A stretch of 36,844 nt of DNA from Actinomycetota bacterium. Its GTDB lineage: Bacteria; Actinomycetota; Actinomycetes; Actinomycetales; Microbacteriaceae. Below the pieces are notes generated by a model. The model saw only the letters and a list, made by a program, of their open reading frames with translations. It did no database searches and was not told the origin of the DNA. The stretch covers positions 1 through 36,844 of the forward strand of contig JAUZFP010000098.1 of the NCBI GenBank assembly GCA_030838475.1, read 5' to 3'. A program made the translations under genes and the position numbers. This document shows positions 6,811-15,244 of this stretch, one piece after another (position 1 is the first letter of the stretch; each line of letters starts with the position of its first letter).

Positions 6811-8133
6811 GTGACCATAACTACGAGTGGCAAAGCGCCAACCACTTCATCGCCTTCGCCCAGCTCCGCACGTCGGGTTGTCTGGGCTTCGTTTGTCGGA
6901 ACGTCTCTCGAGTCGTTCGACTTCTACGTCTTCGCCTACTTCAGTGCGATCTTCAGCGGCTCCCTGTTCTTCCCCGAGCTCGATCGAACCGCCGCGACCA
7001 TCGGAGCGTTCTCCGTTCTGGCGGTGTCGTTCATCGTTCGGCCGATCGGCGCCATCATTTTCGGAAACCTCGGTGACCGGATCGGCAGGCGCCGAACGCT
7101 GCTGATCACCATCGTGATCATGGGCGTCTCGACCGGCGCAATCGGCCTCCTGCCGACCTACGTCGCCATTGGAATCGGCGCTCCACTCCTGCTCACGCTG
7201 CTCCGGGTCATGCAGGGACTTTCGCTCGGCGGCGAGTGGGGCGGCTCCATCCTCGTGGCAGTCGAGCGAGTCGAGCCGCGTCGTCGTGGCTTCTATGCCG
7301 CGCTTCCCCAGTTGGGCTCGCCGGTGGGCACGATCCTGACGGCGGCCCTTTACCTGATCCTTCCCCTCGTACTTTCTTCATCGGACATGGCGGCCTGGGG
7401 ATGGCGCCTGCCATTCCTGGCGGCATTCCCGCTGCTCGCGGTGTCGCTGTACCTTCGCCTCGCCATCGATGAGACGCCGCTGTTCCGCGAGCTCGTGAAG
7501 ACGGACAAGCGCGAACGCATCCCCGTGCTCGCAGCCCTGCGCAAGCATCCGGTTGCGATCCTCGTCGCGATCGGAGCCGCACTGCTCGGCATCGGGTCGT
7601 ATTCCCTGATGAACACGTACACGATCACCTACGGCGTCGTTACCCTGCACTTCAGCTACCAGAACCTCTTGGTCGCGACGACGATCGGTAGCCTCCTGCA
7701 GCTCATTACGATTCCCCTGTTCGGACTCTGGGCCAACCGCATCAGCTCGGCGCGAGTGGTCGCGATCGGGGCGGCCGGAACCCTTCTCATCGCCTTCCCG
7801 ATGTACTACTTCCTACAGTTCGCGACCTTCCCCATCCTTGTGGCGACGATGATCATCGGCGGGATCCTTCCGACCCTGTCGTGGGCGGGCCTCGGCGGTC
7901 TCATGGCGGACATCTTCGGCGGCCCGATCCGCTATAGCGCGCTCTCGATCGCGTACGCCATCGCCGCCGTGATCTCCGGTCTCATCCCGCTCGCGACCGC
8001 GGGTCTTGCAGCAGCGACGAATTCTGCGTGGTGGCATCCCGGCATCGTGCTCGCGGCGCTCTCGATCATCACACTCGTCTCCGCCATCATCGCCGCTCGC
8101 TGGAAGAAGCCCGTCGACGAGCTGGCCAGCTGA
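6811..8133 (+). CDS. MFS metabolite:proton symporter (MHS family)
   Basis: This 440-residue membrane transporter has twelve predicted spans. 'ASFVGTSLESFDFYVFAYFSAI' is the classical first segment of the MHS family (ShiA, ProP, KgtP relatives). 'GNLGDRIGRRRTLL' is MFS motif A after segment 2. 'RVMQGLSLGGEWGGS' is the segment-4 signature of the same family. MHS members import shikimate, 2-oxoglutarate, proline/betaine or citrate with protons; the substrate is not decided here. A GTG start is used. The stop codon overlaps the pnuC start (TGATG), so the two are translationally coupled, which could hint at a pyridine- or carboxylate-related substrate. Confidence 0.9.
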   Translation: MTITTSGKAPTTSSPSPSSARRVVWASFVGTSLESFDFYVFAYFSAIFSGSLFFPELDRTAATIGAFSVLAVSFIVRPIGAIIFGNLGDRIGRRRTLLITIVIMGVSTGAIGLLPTYVAIGIGAPLLLTLLRVMQGLSLGGEWGGSILVAVERVEPRRRGFYAALPQLGSPVGTILTAALYLILPLVLSSSDMAAWGWRLPFLAAFPLLAVSLYLRLAIDETPLFRELVKTDKRERIPVLAALRKHPVAILVAIGAALLGIGSYSLMNTYTITYGVVTLHFSYQNLLVATTIGSLLQLITIPLFGLWANRISSARVVAIGAAGTLLIAFPMYYFLQFATFPILVATMIIGGILPTLSWAGLGGLMADIFGGPIRYSALSIAYAIAAVISGLIPLATAGLAAATNSAWWHPGIVLAALSIITLVSAIIAARWKKPVDELAS

Positions 8134-8813
8134 TGAACGTGCTGCACTGGCTGTTCACAGCGACCTTCACCATCGGTAACCAGACCGTTCTCTGGCGCGA
8201 GGTTCTTGGCAACGTCTTTGGCCTGGCCAGCGCGCTCGGCGGAATGCGACGACGCGTGTGGGCGTGGCCCGTCGGCATCGTCGGGAATGTGCTCCTCTTC
8301 ACCGTGTTCCTCGGCGCGGTGTTCGATAACCCCAACCCGGTCAACCTGCTCGGGCAGACCGGCCGCCAGGTCATGTTCATCGTCGTCTCGATCTACGGCT
8401 GGTATCGGTGGCAGCACCGCGCGGAGACCGGCGCGGCTCCGGTGACCCCGCGCTGGGCGGGCTGGCGCACACGGATCATCCTCGTCGTGGCGCTCGTCGG
8501 TGGCACCGCCGCGATCACGCCCCTGTTCCGTCTCCTCGGCTCCTACGAACCGGTCTGGTCGGACGCCTGGGTGTTCGTCGGCTCCCTCCTCGCCACCTAT
8601 GGGATGGCAAAGGGATGGGTGGAGTTCTGGCTCATCTGGGTGGCGGTCGACGTGGTTGGGGTACCCCTATTGATCAGCGCCGGCTACTACGCGTCCGCCT
8701 CGATGTACGTCTTCTACGGCGTGTTCACGCTTGTCGGATTCTTCGTGTGGGCGCGGGAGCGGCGGCGCAACGCGACGCCGACCGCCCCCATCCCGAAAAC
8801 CGTCAGCGTGTAG
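8133..8813 (+). CDS. pnuC: Nicotinamide riboside transporter PnuC
   Basis: This 226-residue membrane protein has about seven spans. It has 'EVLGNVFGLASALGGMRRRVWAWPVGIVGN', the PnuC N-terminal core with its W-x-W-P segment. 'QVMFIVVSIYGWYRW' and 'KGWVEFWLIWVAVDVVGVPL' are the paired conserved stretches with the WxxW-type substrate-binding tryptophans. PnuC takes up nicotinamide riboside by facilitated diffusion for NAD salvage. It begins inside the stop codon of the MHS transporter. No NAD riboswitch-like structure or NrtR site was recognised. Its stop codon abuts that of the convergent nuclease gene within the palindrome GTGTAGCTACAC (8808-8819). Confidence 0.92.
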   Translation: MNVLHWLFTATFTIGNQTVLWREVLGNVFGLASALGGMRRRVWAWPVGIVGNVLLFTVFLGAVFDNPNPVNLLGQTGRQVMFIVVSIYGWYRWQHRAETGAAPVTPRWAGWRTRIILVVALVGGTAAITPLFRLLGSYEPVWSDAWVFVGSLLATYGMAKGWVEFWLIWVAVDVVGVPLLISAGYYASASMYVFYGVFTLVGFFVWARERRRNATPTAPIPKTVSV

Positions 8814-11567
8814 CTACACCACCCTCCGCGCCCCGAACGGCCACTTGATCACCGTGAAGGTTGCGGATGCCGTCGCGCCGCTCGGCGTCGTCACCGTTAT
8901 CGTGTGAGACCCCGGCAGCACCTTCGTGAATGACAGCGGCAGGATGACGTCGGCTGTCCCGCGCTTACTCGCCGTCACGCTCGCCGCCTTCGTCCCATCG
9001 ATCGCGACCGTCAACTTGGCGTTCGCGTCGAACTTCTCGAGATGCACGAGTACGAGCGTTCCCTGCAGAGTGGTGTGTGGGAGCACAGTCACCGTGCCAT
9101 CCGTCTTCGGCGTCGCGGCGACCGGCCGGATGCGCACGACTTGCGGGTCGTGGTCGGAGGCCTGGTCGGCGAACTCCGAGTTCACGTGGATGACGTCGTA
9201 CTGCACCGCAGTCGGCCCGGCACCGACAAGTGCCTTCGTCACGAAGATGTGGTCGAGCACCTGGGAGATGCCGTTGAACACGTAGGTGTAGCGCTGGTTC
9301 TCGGGCAGCGTGCCGATCAGGTCGGTCAGCGTCGCGCCGTTGTTCGTGAGCGTGGTTACCGCCGGCGAGAACTGGTAGTCGTTGAAGTCACCGGCGAGCA
9401 CAACGTTCGCCTTCGGATCAACCGCGAGAACCGAGTTCACGAACCCGTTCAGTACGCTCGCCTGCTGGTCGCGCTGCACCTCGGACGACCGTGCCGCCGG
9501 TTGGAAGCGTCCATCGGAGTTCTGGTCGCCGAGCTTCGACGCGAAGTGGTTGCCCACCACGATGACCTTCTTGCCCTGGAACACGAACTCACCTGCGAGC
9601 GGCTTGCGGCTGCTGGTCCAGGCCGCGTTGGTCGGATCGACCAGTCCGGGGGATGCGGTGAGGTCGGCCGTTCCATCGGGGGCCGCCGTCACGCCGACAC
9701 CGCTCGACGTGCTGCCGCCGGGCACCGAGTCCAGGCTGACCCGCGCCGGGTTGTAGAGGAACACGACGCGGATGTTGCCTCCCGGCTGTCCGCCGTCCGC
9801 ATCGTTAACCGGATCGATTTCGCTCCACTGGTAGGTCGGACCGCCGGCGGCGGCAATTGCGGCGGTGAACTTGGTGAGGGTCTGATCCGCGGCGACGATG
9901 CCGTCATCCGTTGCTCCCGAGTTGTCCTGGATCTCCTCGACCGAGATGATGTCGGGCGAGGCCAGGTTCGTCACAACGCCCTTTCCGAGAGCGGCGTACT
10001 TGGAATCCGGATCAGTGGGGGCCAGGTTCTCGACGTTGTAGGTCGCGATCGCGAGCTGGTCGGTTGCCTGCGGCGTCGCGGTCGTGGCGGTCAGGCCGTT
10101 GTCCTGGCGGCTGCCGATCGCGGTCGCGACGATGTCATACCCGCCGAAGGTGGACCAGTCGACCGGCCCAACGGTCGCGCCCGTGAGCACGTCGCCGACG
10201 TTGGCGGGCGGCACGACGCCGCTGAGCGGCTTCACGAGAACCCGCCCCGAAGGCACCGAGTCGTAACCGGCGATGTAGGTTCCGCCCCGCGGTGTCGCCT
10301 GTTGCGCCGGTTTCGTCGTCACGTAGATCTCGCCGAACTGGACATCCCCGGGCCCAACGACGCGAGCGTTGTCTGCCTCGACGCGCATGCCCTCGTGGGC
10401 CTCCCAGAACTCGAGCGCCGAGTGCGTCGGGTCGAGCGGAGTGAGGGTCTCGACGTTGCCGCCGCTGACCGTCGGCGCGTACAGGTCGGGCACGGTCGTT
10501 GGTGTGACCACGACGGGCGCGGGAAGCGGGTTGCTGGAGCTGACCGTCGTCACGAGGGTCGGATCGAGTTCAGTCGTCGACAGGCTCGCCGTGTTTGCGA
10601 GGGTCTCGCCCGAGCTCAGCGGGTAGAACTCGTTCACCTTTCCGGTGACCAGCACGTCATCGCCCACCGAGACGCTCGCGCTCGATGAGAAGACGAAGAC
10701 GCCGGATGACGCGCTCACGCGGGTGGCGTCCGGGCTCTGCTCCTGCAGCCAGAAACCTCGACTGCTGCCGGTACTCACGGCCGTGACGACACCGGGGACC
10801 TTCGTGACCGTCTGCCCCACGAGGCCTGACCTGAATCCGTCGCCCTGGACATCCTGGACCGTCGTCGTTCCGGGGACACACGCATCCGGAATCGGCGTCG
10901 TCGTGCAGTCGGTGCCGCCGGCGGCCGTTGCCGTTGCAGCCTTCGGCGTCGGTGCGGCGACTACGAAGTCCGCATGATTGTTGCCGGTGTCCGTCAGTGG
11001 ACTGGTTACCCGCTGCGCGGAAGTCGTGTTGCTGAGCGCCGGGGTCGGTGTGCCCGCCGAGTCGTTCGCGGTGCCGTACCCGACGAAGTCGATGACTCCG
11101 GCCGTGCCGGAGCAGGTCGCGCCGCAGCTCAGCGCGGTTGCACTGCCGGAGACGAGGGCGACCTTGCCGCTCGTCGCCGAGAGCGCCAGCGTGCCTGCGA
11201 CATCCGGGGTCGGCAGGTCGATACCGGTTGTGCCACCCGACTCCGACACCTCGTAGAAGCTCCCCGGAGCGATCGATCCGGTCAGCGCGGTCGACTGCCA
11301 GGTCGTGCCCGCGGCCGACGAGTACTGCACGGACCAGCCCGTGACATCGACCGGCGCGGCAGCCCGGTTGTACAGCTCGATGAAGTCCTTGTTGAACGGA
11401 GCACCACTATTGCCACCGCCGCCATAGACCTCCGTGATGACCACGTTTGAGGAGGTGTCGACCGCGGCGGCGGGACTCGCGACCGCGATTCCCGTGGCAA
11501 GTAGGGCAAGGGCCGGGATGGCCGCAAGCGCGCGAGAGCGCAGCCGATTGTGTTCGAGAGGGGACAC
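8814..11567 (-). CDS. Secreted ExeM/NucH-type endonuclease/exonuclease/phosphatase
   Basis: This is a 917-residue exported protein. A signal peptide (hydrophobic core 'ALAAIPALALLATGIAVA', cleavage after about residue 36) leads into a lamin-tail domain ('NVVITEVYGGGGNSG', 'FIELYNRAAAPVDVTGWSV'). An OB-fold region follows at about 240-350. Then comes an EEP nuclease domain with 'IATYNVENLAP', 'VEEIQDNSG', 'VVGNHFASKLGD', 'VLAGDFNDYQ' and the final 'QASDHDPQVVRI' His-Asp. The C-terminus is an Ig-like domain without an LPXTG anchor. Such enzymes degrade extracellular DNA for phosphate or nucleosides. The GTG start is preceded by AAGGAG 8 nt upstream. It is convergent with pnuC, which itself salvages a nucleoside. 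Confidence 0.92.
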   Translation of the reverse strand: MSPLEHNRLRSRALAAIPALALLATGIAVASPAAAVDTSSNVVITEVYGGGGNSGAPFNKDFIELYNRAAAPVDVTGWSVQYSSAAGTTWQSTALTGSIAPGSFYEVSESGGTTGIDLPTPDVAGTLALSATSGKVALVSGSATALSCGATCSGTAGVIDFVGYGTANDSAGTPTPALSNTTSAQRVTSPLTDTGNNHADFVVAAPTPKAATATAAGGTDCTTTPIPDACVPGTTTVQDVQGDGFRSGLVGQTVTKVPGVVTAVSTGSSRGFWLQEQSPDATRVSASSGVFVFSSSASVSVGDDVLVTGKVNEFYPLSSGETLANTASLSTTELDPTLVTTVSSSNPLPAPVVVTPTTVPDLYAPTVSGGNVETLTPLDPTHSALEFWEAHEGMRVEADNARVVGPGDVQFGEIYVTTKPAQQATPRGGTYIAGYDSVPSGRVLVKPLSGVVPPANVGDVLTGATVGPVDWSTFGGYDIVATAIGSRQDNGLTATTATPQATDQLAIATYNVENLAPTDPDSKYAALGKGVVTNLASPDIISVEEIQDNSGATDDGIVAADQTLTKFTAAIAAAGGPTYQWSEIDPVNDADGGQPGGNIRVVFLYNPARVSLDSVPGGSTSSGVGVTAAPDGTADLTASPGLVDPTNAAWTSSRKPLAGEFVFQGKKVIVVGNHFASKLGDQNSDGRFQPAARSSEVQRDQQASVLNGFVNSVLAVDPKANVVLAGDFNDYQFSPAVTTLTNNGATLTDLIGTLPENQRYTYVFNGISQVLDHIFVTKALVGAGPTAVQYDVIHVNSEFADQASDHDPQVVRIRPVAATPKTDGTVTVLPHTTLQGTLVLVHLEKFDANAKLTVAIDGTKAASVTASKRGTADVILPLSFTKVLPGSHTITVTTPSGATASATFTVIKWPFGARRVV

Positions 11568-11624
11568 CGAGATTCTCCTTATTCAGCGGGCAAGCTGCGA
11601 ATGACGAACTCGGGTTCCTTTTCA

Positions 11625-11656
11625 GTTCATCACAGCGGTGGCGGGTTTGGGTGAAC
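11625..11656. promoter_or_regulatory. GTTCAYC inverted pair upstream of the nuclease gene
   Basis: GTTCATC (11625-11631) and GGTGAAC (11650-11656) form an inverted pair in the divergent gap before the secreted nuclease. GTTCACC is the half-site of streptomycete PhoP boxes, but those are direct, not inverted, repeats. An A/T-rich stretch at 11657-11672 just upstream could hold the nuclease promoter. This is a weak regulatory candidate only. Confidence 0.2.
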
Positions 11657-11747
11657 GCAAAGAAAATAATGTGACCCGTTTGGGGGTAGTGCCGTCGAAT
11701 TTGGGGGCGACGCAGCGACAGAATGGATGCGACAGGAAGGTGCGGCA

Positions 11748-12092
11748 GTGACAGCCAACGACATAGACCCGACCGCCCCTCCCAGCGGGACCGGATGCGT
11801 GGATTGTGACGCGGTCGGCGGCTGGTGGTTACACCTGCGACGGTGTGCGGAGTGCGGTCATATCGGCTGCTGCGACTCGTCGCTCGCGAAACACGCAACG
11901 GCCCACGCGACGGCATCCGGTCATTCGGTGATCAGGTCGTTCGAGCCCGGTGAGGACTGGTTCTTCGACTACAGGACCGGCGAGTTCACCGACGGTCCGA
12001 CACTCGCCGCCCCGCTCAGCCATCCCGCCGATCAGAGTGTGCCCGGTCCCGCGACGCGGGTTCCCGCCGACTGGCAGACCCAGCTCGGGTGA
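11748..12092 (+). CDS. UBP-type zinc-finger protein
   Basis: This 114-residue cytosolic protein is almost entirely one ZnF-UBP fold. 'GCVDCDAVGGWWLHLRRCAECGHIGCCD' gives the Cys-x2-Cys pairs, and 'LAKHATAHATASGHSVIRSF' supplies the three histidines. 'EDWFFDYRTGEF' follows, as in other bacterial single-domain members. In eukaryotes the fold binds the ubiquitin tail; the bacterial role is unknown. I chose GTG at 11748 because AGGAAGG lies 7 nt upstream; an in-frame ATG at 11727 would add 7 residues. It overlaps or nearly abuts the VOC-domain gene, suggesting co-expression. Confidence 0.85.
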   Translation: MTANDIDPTAPPSGTGCVDCDAVGGWWLHLRRCAECGHIGCCDSSLAKHATAHATASGHSVIRSFEPGEDWFFDYRTGEFTDGPTLAAPLSHPADQSVPGPATRVPADWQTQLG

Positions 12093-12103
12093 AGAATGGG
12101 TGG

Positions 12104-12568
12104 ATGTCGCCGGCCATCCATCACACCGTCATTGTCGTCAGCGATCTCGACGCGAGCCTCCGCTTCTACGTCGACGGCGTCGGTCTCGAGGTGCTTCGGG
12201 ACAGCGAGGTTCACGGCGACTGGCCGGCCCTGTTCGGTGCCGAATCGACCAGCCTCAGGGTCGTGTTCCTGGGCAGGTCGGAAATTCCGGATGACACGGC
12301 CGGTGTCCTCGAGCTCAACGCGTTCCCGGGCGGCGCGCAGCGTCACACGCCCGCATCGCCCCCGGTCGCCGGGCTGTTCATGATCTCGTACTTCGTCAAC
12401 GTCGAGGCGACGCTCGAGCGACTTCAGGCGCTCGGCCTAGCGAGGGACGTCCGCCGCGTCGAGCAGGCGACGCCGAACGGCAGCATCACCCTCGCGACCG
12501 TGCGCGATCCCGACGGCGTGGCCGTGCTCCTCACTCCCGGGTCGATTACTGCTCCCGATCACTCTTAG
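12104..12568 (+). CDS. VOC-superfamily (glyoxalase/dioxygenase-fold) protein
   Basis: This 154-residue protein has the paired beta-alpha-beta-beta-beta modules of the vicinal oxygen chelate fold. 'AIHHTVIVVSDLDASLRFYVDGVGLEVL' carries the first metal His. 'RVVFLGR' and 'VLELNAF' (Glu) follow. The second half has 'GLFMISYFVNVEATLERLQALG' and 'VRDPDGVAVLLTPG'. Members are glyoxalases, epimerases, dioxygenases or antibiotic-binding proteins; the activity is unresolved. A GTG at 12089 overlapping the upstream stop would add five residues. I prefer 12104, which begins at the conserved fold. Its stop overlaps that of the convergent 123-residue gene. Confidence 0.8.
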   Translation: MSPAIHHTVIVVSDLDASLRFYVDGVGLEVLRDSEVHGDWPALFGAESTSLRVVFLGRSEIPDDTAGVLELNAFPGGAQRHTPASPPVAGLFMISYFVNVEATLERLQALGLARDVRRVEQATPNGSITLATVRDPDGVAVLLTPGSITAPDHS

Positions 12569-12936
12569 TGGTAGAACACCAACCGCCACGTGTCGGGGTC
12601 CGGTGCGATGATCATTGCCGGCCACATCCACCTCACCCCGTGCTGGAAACTGAGCTGCAGCAGGCGCCGCCAGCCCGGCGAGTCCGCTTCGGAGAGATGG
12701 CCGCACGGCCACGCCGCGCCATCGGGACTGAGCAGCTCGACGGCGACCGGCGAGTAGAGGGCGTGTGCTTCCGCCGTCGTCCACAGGGCGACCCAGACGT
12801 GCTGCGCCCGCGCGCGTTGACGCAGATCGTCGACGTGCGCGATGAGGCCCTGATGGTGGGGCGGGACGGCGACTTCGATGCCGACCGGAGTGGGGGATCC
12901 GGGATCAGGGAATGGCTCGTATCGGGCTCGGGACAT
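12565..12936 (-). CDS. Hypothetical protein, 123 residues
   Basis: This is a soluble protein of unknown function and no recognised family. It is rich in Trp, His and Pro toward the C-terminus ('WVALWTTAEAHALYSPV', 'WPCGHLSEADSPGWRRLLQLSFQHGVRWMWP'). Codon use is GC-rich like its neighbours and the frame is intact. Start MSRARYEPFPDPG at 12936 lacks a clear ribosome site, so the start is uncertain. Its TAA overlaps the TAG of the VOC gene (TTAG, 12565-12568). Confidence 0.5.
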   Translation of the reverse strand: MSRARYEPFPDPGSPTPVGIEVAVPPHHQGLIAHVDDLRQRARAQHVWVALWTTAEAHALYSPVAVELLSPDGAAWPCGHLSEADSPGWRRLLQLSFQHGVRWMWPAMIIAPDPDTWRLVFYH

Positions 12937-13060
12937 GACACGGCCTTCTGGTTGAAGCGAATCAGGGAAGCGCAGAGAGCAGTCGCCGTGACGGGGTTTT
13001 CGCCGACTGATCGCAACCGTATCGCCCGCGGTGTCGGCTCACAACAGACAGGTCGTGGTT

Positions 13061-13918
13061 CTACGCCTGACTCCAGAACGTCGTAACCTCATTCGCAACG
13101 CGACGACCAACCTCGCGGCCGGCAAGAGCCGCGGCCTTCCGGGCAGCGGGGTCGAGAGGATTCATCCCGAAGGATGCGATGGACGCTGCATCCGCGTAGA
13201 CCACGTGGACGCGACCGGGCGCGAGAGCCGCGAGCTCTGCGGGCGGAACGGCGGGACCCATGGGCGTCTGCTCCGTCGACGGGGTGATGATGAGCACGGG
13301 GTCGGCGCCCGCGGCGAGGTCCGCATTCGAGCCCGAGCGCATACCGCCGTCCATGTATTTGTGACCGCCGATCTCGACGACCGGCCAGACGCCCGGAACC
13401 GCGCAGCTCGCCATTACGGCATCGACTAGGTCGACTCCGGAGCTTCGATCGAAGATCCGGAGCTCGCCGGTCTCCGCATCGACCGCGGTGAGCCCCAACG
13501 ACCGGTCACCCCAGGATTTCTCCGTCAGGCGCGCCTCGATGACCGCGCGTCTCGCCGCCGTCGACGGCGTCTCGGCGGCGAGCGCCACCGCACCCAACCT
13601 CCGACGCGAATCCTCCGGGGACGTTGCCGCCGCAACCGCCTCCGCCATCATCGCGCCGAACGACGCGAGATCGATCTCGACGAACAATTCCGCGGTGTCA
13701 TCCGCGAGCTGCGCGTCGAAGAGGTCCTTGAGCAATGCTCCCGTCGCGAGCTGCGCGGCAACGGCGGCTCCCGCGGACGTGCCGAGCAGCGCGGTCGGCG
13801 CACCGAGGATCTGCGCAGCCGTCGCCGGCTGCACATCCTGAATCCCCAGGAGCACGCCGGTTTCCCACGCAATCCCGGCCACACCGCCACCCGCCAAAAC
13901 CAGCGCACCATTCGTCAT
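13061..13918 (-). CDS. Patatin-like phospholipase
   Basis: This 285-residue protein has the Ser-Asp catalytic dyad of patatins. The oxyanion loop 'LVLAGGGVAGIAWETGVL' is at about residues 7-24. The nucleophile elbow 'LLGTSAGAAVAAQL' has Ser48. 'MDGGMRSGSNADLA' is the DGG motif with the catalytic Asp. Family members hydrolyse acyl esters of phospholipids or triacylglycerols. No signal peptide or membrane anchor is present, so it is probably cytosolic or membrane-peripheral. TAGAGT lies 7 nt before the ATG at 13918, so it is probably leaderless. It diverges from the dienelactone hydrolase gene. Confidence 0.9.
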   Translation of the reverse strand: MTNGALVLAGGGVAGIAWETGVLLGIQDVQPATAAQILGAPTALLGTSAGAAVAAQLATGALLKDLFDAQLADDTAELFVEIDLASFGAMMAEAVAAATSPEDSRRRLGAVALAAETPSTAARRAVIEARLTEKSWGDRSLGLTAVDAETGELRIFDRSSGVDLVDAVMASCAVPGVWPVVEIGGHKYMDGGMRSGSNADLAAGADPVLIITPSTEQTPMGPAVPPAELAALAPGRVHVVYADAASIASFGMNPLDPAARKAAALAGREVGRRVANEVTTFWSQA

Positions 13919-13925
13919 GAATTCG

Positions 13926-13931
13926 ACTCTA
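13926..13931 (-). promoter_or_regulatory. -10 hexamer of leaderless patatin gene
   Basis: TAGAGT on the minus strand lies 7 nt before the ATG at 13918. On the plus strand TAGCCT near 13942 could be the -10 for the divergent hydrolase, giving a leader of about 30 nt. Confidence 0.5.
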
Positions 13932-13986
13932 CGTCTGTCCCGGTAGCCTTGGGAGCAGGACCCAGTCGGCGAAGAATGGACGGACA

Positions 13987-14637
13987 ATGAGTGACCTCGT
14001 TCCGGTTCCATCGCCCGGCGTGCCCGTGTACGTGGGAATGCAGGGCGGCCCGCTGGTCGTGCTCGTCCACGACTACTTCGGTCGGCTTCCCGGACTCCTT
14101 CTGATCGCCGATCAGCTGGCCAGGGAGGGCTTCTTCGTCGCGGTCCCCGACCTTTTCAACGGGGTCGCGACTCGGTCCGCGGTCGAGGCAGAGAAGCTCA
14201 TGAACGACCTCGATGTCGGCATTGCGCTCGCAGAACTCGACGACATCATCGCCGACTCTCACGCGAGCGGTTCCCACAAGGTTGGTGTCGCCGGCTTCTC
14301 GATGGGCGGCTGGCTCTCGCTGCTTCACGCACAGGGCGGGTCTGCGGATGCCGTCGTCGCCTATTACTCGTCGCTTGGTCCCGCAGACCACGGAGTGCTT
14401 CCGGCACCGGTGCTCCTGCACTACGCGGAGCGCGACGAATGGGGCGAGGGTGAGGATCCCGTGAGCTTCATCGAGCGGCTGCACGAACACGGCACACCGG
14501 TGACCGACCACGTCTACCTCGGCACGGAGCACTCCTTCGCCAACTCCGAGATCGAGGCGACGTACAACGCGCGCGCGGCGGAACTGGCCAATCAGCGAAC
14601 CGTGCGGTTCCTACTCAGCCACCTCTACATTCGATGA
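13987..14637 (+). CDS. Dienelactone hydrolase family protein
   Basis: This is a 216-residue alpha/beta hydrolase. 'VVLVHDYFGRLPGL' is the oxyanion loop (HD/E-x-x-G) and 'GFFVAVPDLF' follows as in DLH proteins. The nucleophile elbow 'VGVAGFSMGGWLSL' has Ser105 where classical dienelactone hydrolases have Cys. An Asp in 'LHYAERDEWGE' and a His in 'LGTEHSFAN' complete the triad. The substrate is unknown, since dienelactone breakdown genes are absent. Its last 27 nt overlap, antisense, the end of the DinB-like gene. Confidence 0.88.
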   Translation: MSDLVPVPSPGVPVYVGMQGGPLVVLVHDYFGRLPGLLLIADQLAREGFFVAVPDLFNGVATRSAVEAEKLMNDLDVGIALAELDDIIADSHASGSHKVGVAGFSMGGWLSLLHAQGGSADAVVAYYSSLGPADHGVLPAPVLLHYAERDEWGEGEDPVSFIERLHEHGTPVTDHVYLGTEHSFANSEIEATYNARAAELANQRTVRFLLSHLYIR

Positions 14638-15174
14638 CTCAGACCCTGGTGCCCCAGTCTCTCTGACGTCCCAGCGGTGATGCACGAGGTCGTGCGTCAT
14701 GTACTTGGCCATGCTCGACACGGTGAAACTCGCGCCATCGCTTCGGCGTCCGACCCGCAACCATTCGTCCGGAGCCAACGCATCGAAGGCGACCGCGATG
14801 TCCGCCGCGTTGGCCCGGAGCTGCGCACCCACCACCGCGGGGTCCTGATCGTTGTAGCGTTCCGCGACAGCCGTCTCATCCTGATCCCAGTTCGGGTAGA
14901 GGGGGTCAACGGTGTCGACCATGAGGCGAAGCCGTTCTCGATACACCGACAGCACGTCGCGAACGTGAGCCGCGTACTCCAGCGGCGACCACGTGGAATC
15001 GTTCGGTCGAAGGCGAACACTCCGCCGGGCGAGCACCGCGGGCCAGGAGTCGGCGTTCTCCACAATGGCCGTCGCGATGTCGGCATCCGCATAGTTCTCC
15101 GCGTCGAATCCGCACTCGGGGCAGGGTCGCTCGATCACCCAGGTCCAGTTCTTGGTATCTGCGATAATTGGCAT
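14611..15174 (-). CDS. DinB / mycothiol-transferase superfamily protein
   Basis: This 187-residue protein has a four-helix-bundle pattern. One metal-ligand His is in 'SPLEYAAHVRDVLSVY' and two are in 'KYMTHDLVHHRWDV', the three-His site typical of DinB/YfiT-like enzymes. Actinobacterial members often use mycothiol to open rings or conjugate electrophiles, but many are uncharacterised. The N-terminal stretch 'ERPCPECGFDAENY' is common in this subgroup. ATG at 15174 is chosen because the conserved part starts there. The ATG lies within a small hairpin TTGGC-ATAC-GCCAA (15168-15181). Confidence 0.8.
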   Translation of the reverse strand: MPIIADTKNWTWVIERPCPECGFDAENYADADIATAIVENADSWPAVLARRSVRLRPNDSTWSPLEYAAHVRDVLSVYRERLRLMVDTVDPLYPNWDQDETAVAERYNDQDPAVVGAQLRANAADIAVAFDALAPDEWLRVGRRSDGASFTVSSMAKYMTHDLVHHRWDVRETGAPGSESSNVEVAE

Positions 15175-15232
15175 ACGCCAAGCTTGTGCGAGCGGAAGTA
15201 CACCGCGCACTACAAATCCAGCCAACTTCGTC

Positions 15233-15237
15233 GGAGG
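15233..15237 (+). promoter_or_regulatory. Ribosome binding site deciding the DUF4383 start
   Basis: GGAGG lies 7 nt before the GTG at 15245 and fixes that codon as the start, rather than upstream in-frame codons. Confidence 0.75.
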
Positions 15238-15244
15238 CTCACCC

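Noticed and set aside
8100-8140. NAD-sensing riboswitch upstream of pnuC
   Set aside because: pnuC starts inside the stop codon of the upstream transporter gene, leaving no leader.
9042-10688. Long open frame (548 codons) antisense to the secreted nuclease
   Set aside because: The minus-strand frame has a signal peptide and all EEP motifs. The antisense frame is Arg/Gly/Asp-rich low-complexity sequence, typical of the shadow of a high-GC gene.
13987-14637. Pseudogene status because the dienelactone hydrolase lacks its catalytic Cys
   Set aside because: Ser at this place is common in the family, and the Asp and His of the triad are present in an intact frame.
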